Notes: generated by a model from the sequence alone, not told the origin. A stretch of DNA of 64,000 nucleotides from Straminergon stramineum (GCA_963920665.1 OY987273.1:13208501-13272500); one strand, 5' to 3'; shown: positions 48,529-60,619, numbered from the stretch's first letter. A program made the numbers and translations.

Positions 48529-49500
48529 GAGTAAAGTAGAGTATGGTATTCTAGTCATCTTATGTTTGTTTTATTGTATGGTTCACTCATTGTAATGTAT
48601 ATAGACTGTAGAGTGTGGCAAATATAGCACAATCCTCTCGACAAGTTGTAATCACCTTTTTTGTGATTTTGATAGAAATACATTGTATTTTTTTATTTTA
48701 ATAAAGTGATATTTATGTCATGTAATTTGTAGGATTTAATACCATTGATGCATGACTATGGGTTTATGGGTATTTGTGAAAATGGAAAATGCATTGGACC
48801 ATTTTCTACAATTTTCTCATTCCAATCATTCAATGTAAATAGGTGAATTGCAAATGCAAAGGATGTCCCAAATATACAATAAAGGTTTGCAGAATAGCAA
48901 GAACGACCATTTTAGTTCCATTTGCTATCAGAAATTGAATTGTAAACCCTAGAAGTCCGAAGGCTTTTTTCCATCGAAGACCATTTAGTGATTTAGAATT
49001 GCCATTTCAATTACAAAGAACTAGATAATGTAGAAACAATGTTTTTGCCATGTCAGGTTGTACGATTTTGTACTATAGCAATTTATGAATGTGTAGAAGC
49101 AATGTCAAAAACTTAACCCACATAGATTGTAAGATATTTGCATTCAAGGTGACTTAAACAAATTATTTACAATTTGCTTGACTAGATTTTTAACTTCTAA
49201 TTATTGAAATAATAAACATTTCCACTTGTGAGTACAATTTTATAATTTTGTATGTTGAAGAATTTAGACGAGAGCATGAGAACATAGGAAGAAAAATTCA
49301 ACCAAAAGATGTTTAGTTTTTATTCATAAGAGAATTGATAAGTTGAGTATATTCAAGATAGAAACTAGAACATTAATGTTGCGAGCCGTAATCCCGGAAT
49401 CCACCAGGTTAGTATTAAATAATTTATAATTGTATAGAATTTTTCAAAATTTCTAAACAGGCAAATGGAATTAGAATCCTCTTAGCCTAAACATCTCATT
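48529..49500. other. AT-rich intergenic DNA, nothing recognised
   Basis: AT-rich sequence between gene C and element H1. A 5' LTR for H1 would be expected near its right side, but no match to the H LTR is present. Confidence 0.4.
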
Positions 49501-49519
49501 AAGGCTGAAAGAATTTTCC

Positions 49520-51790
49520 AGGTGTTCCGTAAAAGGATCCAAGACGGAATCCGGATTTCGGAAACCCAGATAGCAACAGCCTACGGTCTAGAGTTTCGGT
49601 CTAGGAATCTAGGGATTCGTTATGGGTAAATGGTCCGCTCCTGGAACGATCGGTAAGAGGACGGGTACTTAACCCCGCCAATCCCATTTCTTCTCCGTCT
49701 TTCTTCCACAATTGATTTGTACACGTATAGTTGAAGGAAAGTGTGGTGAGTTAGTGATTGATTCAGGAATTAGTCACCGGTTGTCTTCACTCGACCTCAA
49801 CTTTATTTTAGTTTGTGATGACGGAGGGAGATATTCGGAAACCGTTGGTGATGGCGCGGTTGGTCTATCCAACCATTTCGGAAAGGCTGAGACAATGGTC
49901 ACAGTTAGAGGATGACCTCAGTGAGATAGGAGGTGTCGGCCTGTTCTTGAGGCCATGGATAGTGAAGAATGATAGGATGATTTAAAAGCTCATTGTAAGA
50001 GTCTCGAATCAATATGAGTTGATAGTGAGGGGGCGACCCGGAACTTGAACCGATGAGGTCTAGGCCAAGGTATATGGATTCCCCAAAAAGGGATCCGGAT
50101 TAGCTTCCCGGATGAATAAGTTCGCGGTGGGAAAGTTTAGGAATGCAACCCATTCTAAGGAAGGGTATGCCATTAGCGACTATCTAGATGCAAGGCAGAA
50201 GCAGGTCCTAGAGTTTTTGATCCCGATCTTGTATCTGGAAAAGCCTACTCGGGTTACAGTTACGATAGCCAACACCATTTTTGGTGCCATGGAGGGTATA
50301 CCGGTCAACTAGGGCAATGTCATTGGAGCAGTAGTCTCCAAGCTTACTGCCAATGTGGGAAAGGCAAAGACTAGCCCGATTAGTCCTTACTTGTTCCACC
50401 TCTACCATTATGCGGAACTTCTAAGTGATGCAGAAATAGTAGAGTACAACACCGGATCCACCATCCTACATTACGGCCTCACCGAAGAAGTGGAGGCAGA
50501 GCAGCCGGCAATCGAGGAGGAGGAAGAATCGGAAGAGGAAGAGTAGCTCTTAGACCAAAGACAGAGGAAATCCATCGATTCGGCTTCACGAGGGAAACTC
50601 TTGGCTTAAGAGAAGGTTCTGAAAGATAGAGAGCAAGACATTTCCGGGTTCTTCAAGACTGGATTCAACTAGGTCTTGCAGGTATAGGAGTATCATGAGA
50701 ACCTGGCTGATATTCTCAAGAGGATCATCAAGGAGTTGAAGGTTGAGCTAGAGGACATTCTCAATGCCGTGAAGAAACTTCCAAATCTGGAAGAGTTGGG
50801 GAGAAAGGACAAGCAGATTGAAGGACTAAAGAAGGAGAAGACAAACCTTCAAGCCTGGTTGAGTTGGGCACAAGGAGAGTTAGCCACAATAAAGCAAAGG
50901 GAGAAGGAAGCTCTGTAGTTGGTCAAAAACCTATCTGGTCTGGTGGATAAACCTACAGATCTTGTAATCAAAGCCGCTCTCGTCTAAAACAAGTTAGCGG
51001 AGGAAGGACATCTCACTGGATCCAAGGTAGTCTGGATCTTGGTCAATTTCTCCTCAAGGATGGATTCCATATTGAAGAAGATGCGCCAATTGTTGGGACA
51101 AATTGATCCCAATTGGGTCATGGATTTTTCCAACTTTCCGGAAATCCATTTCGACACAAAGACCCCAGTGAAGTGGACAACATCAATGCCACTACCGACT
51201 AGACTGGAAGTCCCTAGGGAGACTCTCCGACATTCAACCGAGCCCTTCTCAACATAGTTGGAGAAGACCATCCGAGGGTGCGTAAAGACAGTACGGGAGC
51301 CACTCAAGGAACCGAAGGCAACATGAGAATTAGTGCCACCAGAAGTTACAATCTCGCCACCTATTCTGACAATCCGTCTTCCAGAGAAGGAGACACTTCA
51401 GACATCCACGTTGCTAACCCGTAGTGACCTAATGGACCGGATTGGTGGACTGTTGAATCTGGCCTGTACCCATCCGGAAGGATTCGAGCACATGTTGTAG
51501 CCTCAATCGAGGAAGGAGAGGACTACCATCATTCTGGATGAGACCTCTCTAGGAGAAGAAGACGAGAGGGAGGTCACTCAAATTGAAAAATTTGAGGAAG
51601 AAGAGTACCAAACCAAATCGGAAGAAGAAGAAGAGGAAGAGGACATGGAAGAGGAAGACTCGCCTCTAGAAATCCTGAAGATCTAGACCTGGGTAGCGTT
51701 ATGGATGACTCCGGTGAAGGCAACCCCAAAAGCAACTCCAAAGGTGTCCATCCGGGCACCAACAAGCCAAGGCAAGAGTAGTTAGAAGAA
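49520..51790 (+). pseudogene. Element H, copy H1: gag-like coiled-coil ORF, decayed
   Basis: A single plus-strand frame from ATG 50112 (MNKFAVGKFRNATHSKEGYA) runs to about 51.78 kb through a dozen stops. Blocks in order: ILYLEKPTRVTVTIANTIFG; NVIGAVVSKL; SPISPYLFHLYHYAELLSDA; a Glu-rich hinge (50.52 kb); a coiled coil (50.74-50.92 kb); MRQLLGQIDPNWVMDFSNFP; and an acidic C-terminus KFEEEEYQTKSEEEE. The TAG at 50310-50312 stands where copy H2 has Trp (HWGKV), direct evidence for TGG to TAG. The 5' part (49.52-50.11 kb) also aligns with H2. The 3' LTR follows at 51994, but no 5' LTR is present, so the copy is 5'-truncated. No polymerase or integrase is visible. Function unknown, perhaps structural (gag-like). 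Confidence 0.6.
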
Positions 51791-51993
51791 GGCGTGAAAG
51801 GCGAAGTAGTTAGGGTTTTAGTTAGATAGGATTTGAATTTTGAATCGGATCCAAGTTTCCAGGTGTGGACCCGAGTTCCAGATTTATAGGATCTGACTTT
51901 TCCGGTTTTCTCAAGAAGTTTGTGATTGGTCACTTGGATTTCCGGGTGGCTTTTTGACTTTGTTTTTTTTGTTTTTTAGGTGAGGGGCAGGGT

Positions 51994-52908
51994 TGTTGCC
52001 CTCTCATTCCATCCTAGTGTTATATTTTGTATCTTGTCATCCTTTCTTCAATTTGAGCCACCAAGTGGACGTTCAGGGATTGATCTGTCGTATATCCAAC
52101 TTTCCCGTGTTTTCTTGTAAGGGTGTTGAAGTGTAAGAAAGAGGAGAAGGAAAGGAGGAATCCGGATCTGCAAGGACTTGGATCTGATTTGTGAGGAATG
52201 TTTGTGATATAGTCTAGACTAGAGATTTTGGTCTTGAGCACGTGCCTTTAAAACATTGGAATGGGAATCCGATTAGGAGTGGTGTGGGCGTAAGTCCAGA
52301 ATACCAAGAAGGATTCTGTGTAGAGATAAGCAATTGCCAATAGGAAAAAATCCCCATATCACTTCCCGGAAGGTCATCCAAACCCTAGGATCAGTCTAGC
52401 AAACAACTAACAATCCCTGTATCAATTCCGGTTTCTATTAGTCTGTTGTTGTAGTGGAAAACTCTAGAAGTGGCTCTATGTGACCTACCTTCCGGATTGG
52501 CCATCCGGAAAGTTGTGAGAGTGTTTCCAATCTAATCTAGTGCAACATTTGGTCTAAGTGTGTTTTGTGTAGTTTAGACACGGGAGAGAGTGTGAGGAAT
52601 ACGAGTGGTGAGTCCCTACCCCTCTATACAACCAAAGGTAGACCCTTTGATGGTAAAACAGAGGTACCAAAAACCACTGTTTGTGTGTGGAGAGACGGAT
52701 CTGAATTCCGAAATGGAGTGGATCCGGATTGGATTCTGAAAAGGTAGTGATCCAGAAGAGAGAAAAGAGGTGAAGAGAGAGCTTAAGTTGGTAATCCGGA
52801 TAATTCCGGCTTGCGGCAACAATATAAACTCCCTTGGGACGATATTTCGAGTTAGTTTACACATTTTGGTGTTGTAAATGGTATTTATTGCCCACTATGC
52901 ATACAACA
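51994..52908 (+). mobile_element. 3' LTR of element H, copy H1 (915 bp)
   Basis: Starts TGTTGCCCTCTCATTCCATCC directly after a purine-rich tract (AGGTGAGGGGCAGGG) and ends GCATACAACA. It aligns in reverse complement with 34325-35171 and 23266-24163 (for example ACACAAAACACACTTAGACC on the other strand). Position after the ORF and the purine tract identify it as the 3' LTR. Confidence 0.7.
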
Positions 52909-53117
52909 ATTAATAATTTTAAGATAAAATCATGTAAACACGAGAATCTCAACGGTGAAAGTATTTCAACAAGCAAACCTAACCAGCTATCCCTCTATAA
53001 TTTTTTTTCATTTCCATGATAGTTGATTTACTTGATTCTTACTTTCATTTGAAACTGAAATGTTGAATATGATACCTATGTTTGGCTTAGAGATGTTCAA
53101 GAGAAATTAAAATCTCC

Positions 53118-53640
53118 GATCGTGTGGACAGTCTTCCGTCTACCTCGTTCCATCCGTCTATCGTCGCTAGACGGGCTACTACATCTGCGCCATCCACACC
53201 ATCTGATCCTGTAGATAGTCTGCCGTCCATCCAATTGAACGAGTTGGCGACGTCCGTGCCAAGCCAGCCGTCAGGTCTAGCGAACGCCAATCATCCTCTT
53301 GATTGGACGGTCGGCTCAAGGCGGACAGATGACCGTCTGCACAATCGGATGGCCAAGTCGAGGCAATCAAAATGCCATCTACACGATTGGATGGCCGCGA
53401 CAAGGCAGACGGCCACCTCGAGGCGATCGGAATGCCCTCGGACGATTAGACAGCCACGATGAGGCGAATGGAATGTCGTCCGCATGATTGGACAACCGTG
53501 ACGAGGCGGAGGGAATGCTGTCCGCATGATCGAACGGCCACGACGAGGTGGACAGAATGAAGTCCGCACAATCGGATGGCCACGAGGAGGCGGACGTAGA
53601 CGAGCCGTCTGCCACCTATAAGAGGGGCGGATGGCCCATC
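53118..53640. repeat. 42-bp minisatellite upstream of gene D
   Basis: The anchor GATTGG/AATCGG recurs at 53301, 53343 and 53385, then, after one slip of 17 bases, at 53444, 53486, 53528 and 53570: an exact 42-base step on both sides of the slip. The unit contains GCGGAC-GGAATGCC-GTCCGC, an inverted repeat that can form a hairpin. The array ends about 190 bases before the gene D start codon. The part 53118-53300 has the same motifs without a clear period. Open frames on both strands here are artefacts of the repeat. Confidence 0.85.
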
Positions 53641-53825
53641 CGCAATCACTTTTGCCTTGCCTCTTGCATTTTGCAAGTGTGGAGTAGAGAGCTTGGTGGT
53701 TCATCCTCCATTGGCTCCTCTCTTTGGGAAGGTAGAAGTCTTATTTGGGGGCCCCATTATTGCTATTTTTTGTAGCAAATTTCTAAGTTTTAATTACAAA
53801 TTTTTGGTATTAAAATCTTATCACG

Positions 53826-55309
53826 ATGCCAAGATTGAAGAAGGTGGTGAAGGGAAAACAAGTGGTACAAGAAAAGGTGGCAGCTAAGGAACTTCCATCC
53901 AATGCATGCAAAGCATTCTTGACTGAATGCATTGCAAAATTCTATGAATTGGAAACCACTGTGTCTCTTGACACAAAATATATAAGACATGGAGACGAGT
54001 GTCTACAAAAATTCAAGGCAGACATGACGCAGAGAATGTTGGATGCCTTGAACGTTCCACAATGGCAACATGAGACGGAGAAGAGGGGCTTCAACAAATG
54101 TTTGGAGAACAAGGTGCATGATGTATTGTGGAACACTGATGTGGTTCTCAGAAAATACGGGAAACAACACCGTGTAAATGATGAAGCCTTTGAGCAAGTC
54201 ATTCTCAAAGACAATTGTTTATTGGGCGTTGTGCCCCATATGTGAAGAGGCCTAATAGACGAGGGTTAGTGGGTTGGTGGACTAGCGATGAGGGACTTGC
54301 TAAATTGGATATGGATAGACATCATCTTATAGTGCTTTCGGACACCGCATGGGTGATTCCCCAAGATGGTTTAATCATGAGGGGAGGATATGCAACAATT
54401 TGGAGGGTGAGAATTGAATGATGTCTAGAGATAGCTTCATCTTGGGAGTTTGTAGCAAAGATATCCAACCACCATGCTACGCAGCCTCAGCTTGCAAAGT
54501 TGGAACGTCAAAATGAATCAATAGCAATGAGGATTCCACATTCAGGAGTTATACTATTTGTTGCAGTTCATGCAAGAACAAATGAAGGGTACTCGTATTG
54601 GTGGAATGGCGAAACACTTCGCCAAATGTTGAACTTGGATAACAATTATCTAGACAACATATATGTTCAATTACAGTATTTGAATCCAATAGAGTCAGAT
54701 GTGACTAAAGCTTTTCATCTCACTTAGTTTCAGAAAAAGCGCACCAAGCTTGCTTGGGCATTAGTGCATATCATGAATGCAGTATATGTTGCTGGACATC
54801 TACACAATGAAATTTCTCCAAACAACATCATGTTTCATTTTCTTGATGATGAATCACGTGCCTACATTGGCATTTGCAATTGGGGCATGACTACTATAGC
54901 TACCGAACCAATGAAATCCTTGTATACGTTCACATCTGCAAGTGATATGAACGAAGCTTTAACAAGGAGGTGGTGGGTGGATCCAAGCATTGCATATTTG
55001 CATAGAAGAGATGCAAATGTGGAAATCATTCCACATTTATTACGTGCATCAGAGGAATATGCGATTGGTAAAATAGCTCAAAAGATCAATAAACAATGCA
55101 TGTCACAAAACTACAGCAGATTGCAACGGGAAACAAATGCAATGGCCATGTTTAGCCACCACCAATTGGAAATTGTGTTTCACCAATACTTGGACTGGCT
55201 TTGTCAAAGAGGTGATGGTTATTGAGGTGGTTTGGCCCACATCATCAATCGATTCACTAGCCAATTCAATTGGCCTATGCCAAATGAGCACTTCCGACAT
55301 TCATATTAG
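53826..55309 (+). pseudogene. Gene D: pseudokinase-like ORF, decayed
   Basis: Starts MPRLKKVVKGKQVVQEKVAA at 53826, open to 54245, then slips frame near 54.22 kb and continues in one frame to TAG 55307-55309. The kinase-like part shows GGYATIWRV (glycine-loop-like, 54.39 kb), AMRIPHSGVILFVAVHA, LAWALVHIMNAVYVAGH, then LHNEISPNNIMFHF (54.8 kb) in place of HxDxxxxN, ICNWGM in place of DFG, and RRWWVDPSIAYLH in place of the APE segment, ending FTSQFNWPMPNEHF. The catalytic Asp is Glu and the DFG Asp is Asn, so even an intact product would probably lack phosphotransfer. Stops at 54419-54421 (TGA), about 54725 (TAG) and about 55223 (TGA). About 490 residues. The layout matches gene E, suggesting a transposon-linked kinase-like family. 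Confidence 0.6.
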
Positions 55310-56535
55310 TAATATAGTGCAAGAGTGCACTATATAGAATTTTATAAATATTTGATAAATGTAGAACTTCGGATTTATGCATGTAAATTGCTTAGTATAT
55401 ATGCACCCCTAGAGTAAGTCAATATATGTGAAATTAGACAAACATTTTGAATTTTTCAATGTATTTGAATTGTTTTTGAATGAATATCAATTTTTGACAA
55501 ATCAAAAATATCTCTTGTTTGAGTGCAAAGTGCAATATTTCTTCTTGAATGTAGATGGATATTTAGTTGACAAGCTTGTATGACAAATTGTATAATGTAT
55601 GATGTGTGGGTGCAAAGTTTCTAAGCTTGTTCAATTTCATTTGGAAGAAGTCTTAGAAGAAGACCATTTCATTTATAATATGGAAGTACTCGGACCTTCT
55701 TAGAAGTTGTGTTCCAACGATTTCATTGATATTTGAATTATCATGACGACCTATTAAAGCAATTGTGGTTTTATTGTTTTACTGTCTATACTTGTAATGT
55801 ATCAACTATGAAGAGACATAATTAGTAAATTCAACACAAATTTACAATGAAGGATTTTAAAGTAATTTACAGAAATGATTTGTTTGAAAAAGGAAGTTGT
55901 ATCTTATTCACCTAAAATCTTTGGAAGCAAACATGAAGCATGTGACCGTATTTTTGTTGGCATGTAATTTTGAGATTAAATTGTCATATAGTTGTTTTTT
56001 AAGAGAACTTTCCATTAGCAAATGATTTTATCAATTTAAACCAAATTCTAACGTGATTCATGAAGTGAAATTGAAAAACAAAGAGAGTGATTCAATTTTA
56101 GTGTTTTTTCAAAAAGGTTTAGGACTTTACGGCACTTGGATTTTTAGAAGCCTTTGGGTTCAAAATTTAGACCCTCAATTTTTTTTTCTTTGCATTGTTT
56201 TCATAAAATGAACAAAGAAAAATAGGAAATTAAGCTCTAAATGCATGGGTCATAAAATGTATGTGTGTCCAATATTTTCCTAAACCCTAAACCGTAATAA
56301 ATTTGTTATTTTGGGTACTAGTTTTTTGAATATTTATTAAAAAAATCCTTTGAAATTCTATTGTAGCACTCGAAAATGAATTACCAAAATAATTGGAAAT
56401 GACTTTTTTCTTTATAAATTTGTACTATGCAATGTTCTTTTTCTTCATTCCTAAGGACTTTTAGAAATGAGCATGAAATGTACCAAATTTCAAAAACAAA
56501 ATCAAATTAGAAATTCTTTTAGAATAAACAATTAA
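55310..56535. other. AT-rich intergenic DNA, nothing recognised
   Basis: Very AT-rich, with no coding frame or recognisable repeat. Confidence 0.4.
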
Positions 56536-56539
56536 AGAT

Positions 56540-56900
56540 AGAGACTAAATTTGGCGAGGCTTCAGCGAACGATTGGACGGGTTGGCGGACAGGCTCCAGA
56601 GACTGTGGGCGGCGGTGTGGATGGGGTAAAAGAAATTATTCCAAGGTAAAAACCCGATTTGCAAATGTCACAAGACGTCTGAGGGGGTCGAGTTTGCAGA
56701 CGTACGAAGTCTAGACGCCCTATCAACCCTATCATCAAGCTAAATCTAATGGAATTAAAATGTGAGTTTTGGGTGTCACATAGGTAATATTATTTTGAGA
56801 GGGTCTCTAGGTCTCAAAATATTGAATATACTATTATGAGCGACCACATCTATGGCGACCACATCTATAGCAACCATGGGTAATGGATATTGTGGGTGTA
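56540..56900. repeat. GC-rich GGACGG / GCGACC stretch
   Basis: GATTGGACGGGTTGGCGGACA near 56.57 kb shares motifs with the gene D array. GCGACCACATCTAT recurs at about 56841 and 56857, then a degenerate copy. No ORF of the transposon families follows; repeat R copy 2 does. Confidence 0.4.
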
Positions 56901-56921
56901 TGGCAACCGCAATTTATTTAT

Positions 56922-57230
56922 TTTTCAGGAATTAAATGCGCAATTGCTTCAAAAAAATGGGTGGCTTCAAGCCTATAGATAAAAAAAAAGGGAAATGTGT
57001 TAAAATATGCTAGACTATCATCATAGCCCTACACATTGTTGCCACAATGTTTCTAAAACCTCATTTTATCCATCATGTAGAGCTAATACATATAGATATT
57101 GTGTACAAATATTACATATTCAAAATTGTATACTCATAATTGGCCTCATTTAATTCAAATCCCCAAAAGGAAAGAGGTAGGAAATGCATAACCTTCTGAA
57201 AAGAAAGCCCACATAACCATTTATTTGAAA
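56922..57230 (+). repeat. Dispersed repeat R, copy 2 (~310 bp)
   Basis: Same-orientation match to 11777-12090, upstream of the phosphatase. Differences are mostly single substitutions, many of them C/T. The copies diverge at matching points, before TAAATGC and after TTTGAAAAC. Confidence 0.8.
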
Positions 57231-57239
57231 ACTATATAA

Positions 57240-58531
57240 AGACAAAAAGGCGACCGTGCTTGGTGTTCCAAAAAATTGAATTTCCTCAATTTGTGGCAAA
57301 AAATACAATCATAACATGTACATTGTTTTTTACAACACTACAACCATTGGTATTGGCATTTTTCAATTCCATAACACAATTTATAAGAATTCTATATTCT
57401 TAAACATTCAATACTTTTGCATACTTACCAGAGGTTCCATAAATGTTGTACAATATCAAACAACTAGAATGTTGTCAGGCATGTATCTAACTTGCCTAAG
57501 AGAATGAATCCTGAAAAGAACTACTAATGTAGGCATTTCTTCATACATATTTGACCTTCTCAAGAACAATTGCCCATTTTTACGTACTACCTATAACAAG
57601 GTTTCCCTGAATTCAAACACAAAGCTTCTACTAGGTTCACATTGGAAACTCCACTTTTGTTCCTCATCTTCTCAAGTCACCATAATTCAATATTGTACTA
57701 TTACAAATGCCGATAAATATTTCTTTCTCAAAATTCGTATTATAACTAGAAAGGTAGCAATGGAAGTTTTCAAGCAATTAAAGGGTTTAGGGTCTTCAAA
57801 AACATTGAGGGGTTCATAGATCTAAAATGGAATTGTCACATAATAATCACAATGTTCACAATGCCGAACTCACACTTTACCCCAATAAACACCTCACGAA
57901 AAGGATTAAGGATCTTTAGAGCTTTACTCGATTTGGGGGGACAAAGGGAATTTTCTCCATAATTTTGTGAATAATACCAAAAAGAAAATACCTTTGTACC
58001 ATTTGTTCTGAGTTGTGTAATAAAATTCTATTAAAACTAATTTAATCCACCAAAATACAAATAAAGTAATAAGCCATTGTTTTGTTTGAGTTGACAAAAA
58101 TTATAGAAGTAGTGGATATTTCGTAAATTCAATTCTTAATATTTATTTTTTAAAGTAGACTTTCAAATGATGAATAAGATATGCAATTCTTACAATAATG
58201 TCTATTGACTCTAAATTAGATTATTCATTTTCCTAAATTCTGCCACCCAATAGTTGGTAAGCTATTAATCCAATTACATTTCAATTCAAACATAAAGAAA
58301 GTTTGTACACCAAAATTCAAATTCAAGATTCGATACATGGAACTTGGCAGTCCCAAGATATTGCACATGGTATAAAATGCTTTTATATATTCATGTAGCC
58401 TATTACAAAATGAGAAGTGCATAAGGTAGCCAACAACTCCATTTTTTGTGAAATGATAACATTAGATCATACACGCATAGTCATTTCTACAAAGGCGAAT
58501 CACGAAAAACAACTTTGGGGGGCTTCATGCA
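57240..58531. other. AT-rich intergenic DNA, nothing recognised
   Basis: AT-rich; frames 57316-57507 (+) and 58225-58422 (-) show no motif. Confidence 0.35.
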
Positions 58532-60399
58532 TCATGGAGGTCCCATGAGCAAATTCATCACCTAGGTACATGTTGGTCCGTTCTTTGGATCCTCATTTAT
58601 AAGTTGACCCAACTTCATTGCAATATACCTGGATACATCAAGGGTTCTAAATGTGTCCCTGTCAAAGTTATCCATATCACCAATCTTCATCCATTCCATC
58701 AACTTCCCAATAGAGTATGAATACTACTACTTTGTATATTTTTGCGTTGCTTGCATAATTGATAGGCTCATATCATAATTTATTGGCTTGAACATACAAA
58801 ACAACTCTAGAGCCACCCACCAACATTTTTGCTTTTGCATCCTTGTCTCTTCCTTTGGAGGGTATCCATAATGGGATGCAACTTTTTCATCAGTACGATT
58901 GGGAATTTCCTAATCACAAATGTCGATATTCATTATTTCATTTGAGTAATCAAGATAATGCAACAATATATTTCTAGGGGACAAGTCATTGTGTAGTACC
59001 AAGGATTGGTGGATTAGATGGGTCACTTACACTAGAGCCCATGCCAACTTTGCCTTGTGCCTTTGAAAAAGGATAAGTTCTTTTTGTTTCTCCAAGGGAA
59101 GTCCCCTCACTCGTGCCATTTCATGCCATTCAATGGTTGATGACACCTTTTTATTCAATCCTTCAAGTCATTGAAATTATGTCCATTCTACTACATGTAT
59201 ATGCATCCAGAGTTTTCACGTTGATGGCAAAATTTTTATTATGGCAAGATGATTTAAGGGACATACTAGGGCCACTATGGACCGTTCTATCCTTGCATCC
59301 CGAAGGATCTTGGTTTTTCGAATTTTCCCTCACTATACCAAAACATGGTAAAAAAGAGCCATAGTCAAAATTGACTATGGTTCTTTTTGTCACGTTTTTG
59401 TATAGGTCCACTACGCACGTTGTCAGTTTCTTTTGCAATTTCTGATTGTTATTTTTAGAATTTTGCGGCGTGTAGCATACCATTGTAAAGGTATTGAAAA
59501 AACCTTTCCATCAATATATAACACGCCCCAAAATTCTAAAAATTGCAGTCGAAAATTGCAAAAGAAGCTAATAGCTGAGTTGTGCACTTGCACAAAAATG
59601 TGGCAAAAAGAACCTTAGTCGATTTTGACTACAGTTCTTTTTTACCATGTTTTGTTATAGTGCCTACAAGGTTGATGTATGGTGGCATTGTATCCATCCC
59701 TTGAATGCACACCTTATGCACCTTTCCATGACTATCTTCACAGAAGAAACCACTCAAGGACTCCACCTTTGCCAAAGCTGGGATCCATGTGATACAAGAT
59801 CCACCTTCCCTCGCAAATGTTGCCTTCACAACGTCATTTTTCCACTTGAAACCCCTTGCTCTAGACTTTGCTAGCTTCTTCACAACGATTTGCTACCACT
59901 ACATCTTCTCCCAAAATTCTTTCGCCTCGTCATCTTCAGCATGGCCCATTGCTAGTGGTCACAACTCCATTATCAATCTCTTGGTAGTAAAATTACATGA
60001 CTAAATAATGTTAGGAAGCCATTGCTCTATTTTGGAATTGTACATTAAATCCACATCTCCAAAATCCTTAGATTCTAAGCACTTGCTTAAAATTCTGGCA
60101 TGCAAATCATCTATCCACTTCTCGCTACCTGTTGAAGGGTCCCTCAAGTAGCTTGCCTCCAAGAATTGTACTCTTTTTCCAACATACCATTGCAGAGATA
60201 CCTCATATGCATACCTTATATAACTTCGAGGAGGATACATTGGATCCTTGTCATGTGTTGTCGTAGGCTTCTTCTTCTTTGTAATAGCTACATTCCTTGT
60301 TGCCACACTGGTACATGTAGGCACTTCAAAGTGAGCTGAATCGTCCATATCCTATAGTGACTTCCGCCTTGAGCTACTACCTTCCCCTGGATTAGACAT
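58532..60399 (-). pseudogene. Gene E: kinase-like ORF, split by a MITE, decayed
   Basis: Starts MSNPGEGSSSRRKSL at 60399. The N-terminal part RSYIRYAYEVSLQWYVGKRV and SGSEKW-like segments run to 60001, then stops, then GFKWKNDVVKATFAREGG and MDTMPPYINLVG. Here a 332-bp MITE interrupts. Beyond it, in the frame expected after its removal, come IEWHEMARVRGLPLEKQKEL, KAKLAWALV, LHNDLSPRNILLHY (58996-58955; catalytic Asp kept), DICD then TAG (58910-58912) where gene D has Trp, WWVALELF (APE-like), YSIGKLMEWM and GPTCT-VMNLL (kinase subdomain XI-like). The last stop is at 58532-58534. Unlike D it keeps the HxD and DxG aspartates, so its ancestor may have been an active kinase. Many stops make this copy dead. 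About 500 residues without the MITE. Confidence 0.6.
59331..59662. mobile_element. CACTA-type MITE (332 bp) with CCT target duplication
   Basis: Begins CACTATACCAAAACATGGTA and ends with the inverted counterpart (TACCATGTTTTGTTATAGTG). The arms match over about 40 bases with few mismatches (AAAAAAGA, TAGTCAAAA). CCT at 59328-59330 and 59663-59665 is a 3-bp target duplication. CACTA ends plus a 3-bp duplication are diagnostic of the CACTA (En/Spm) superfamily. No transposase is encoded. Confidence 0.85.
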
Positions 60400-60619
60400 T
60401 CTACTAGTGCACAGTAATAAGAGTAGCTTTCCTCAAATTTGTAGATGAAAATTGCAAGAATTTCCCCCTCCAAAGACAAACCTAGCCTATGAGCACGCAT
60501 TCAGCCACTATGAGGTAGGTGAAAGACTATGCACAAGGCTAGGAGTGGTGACTGCGAGTTCCAACGAACGCTTTAGTACTTGCAAGCACCCAAATGCGCA
60601 TGCAAATAACCATAACGGA

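Noticed and set aside
53124..53704. Long open frames on both strands in the 42-bp array
   Set aside because: Same cause: a 42-base period is a multiple of three, so it keeps frames open without coding meaning.
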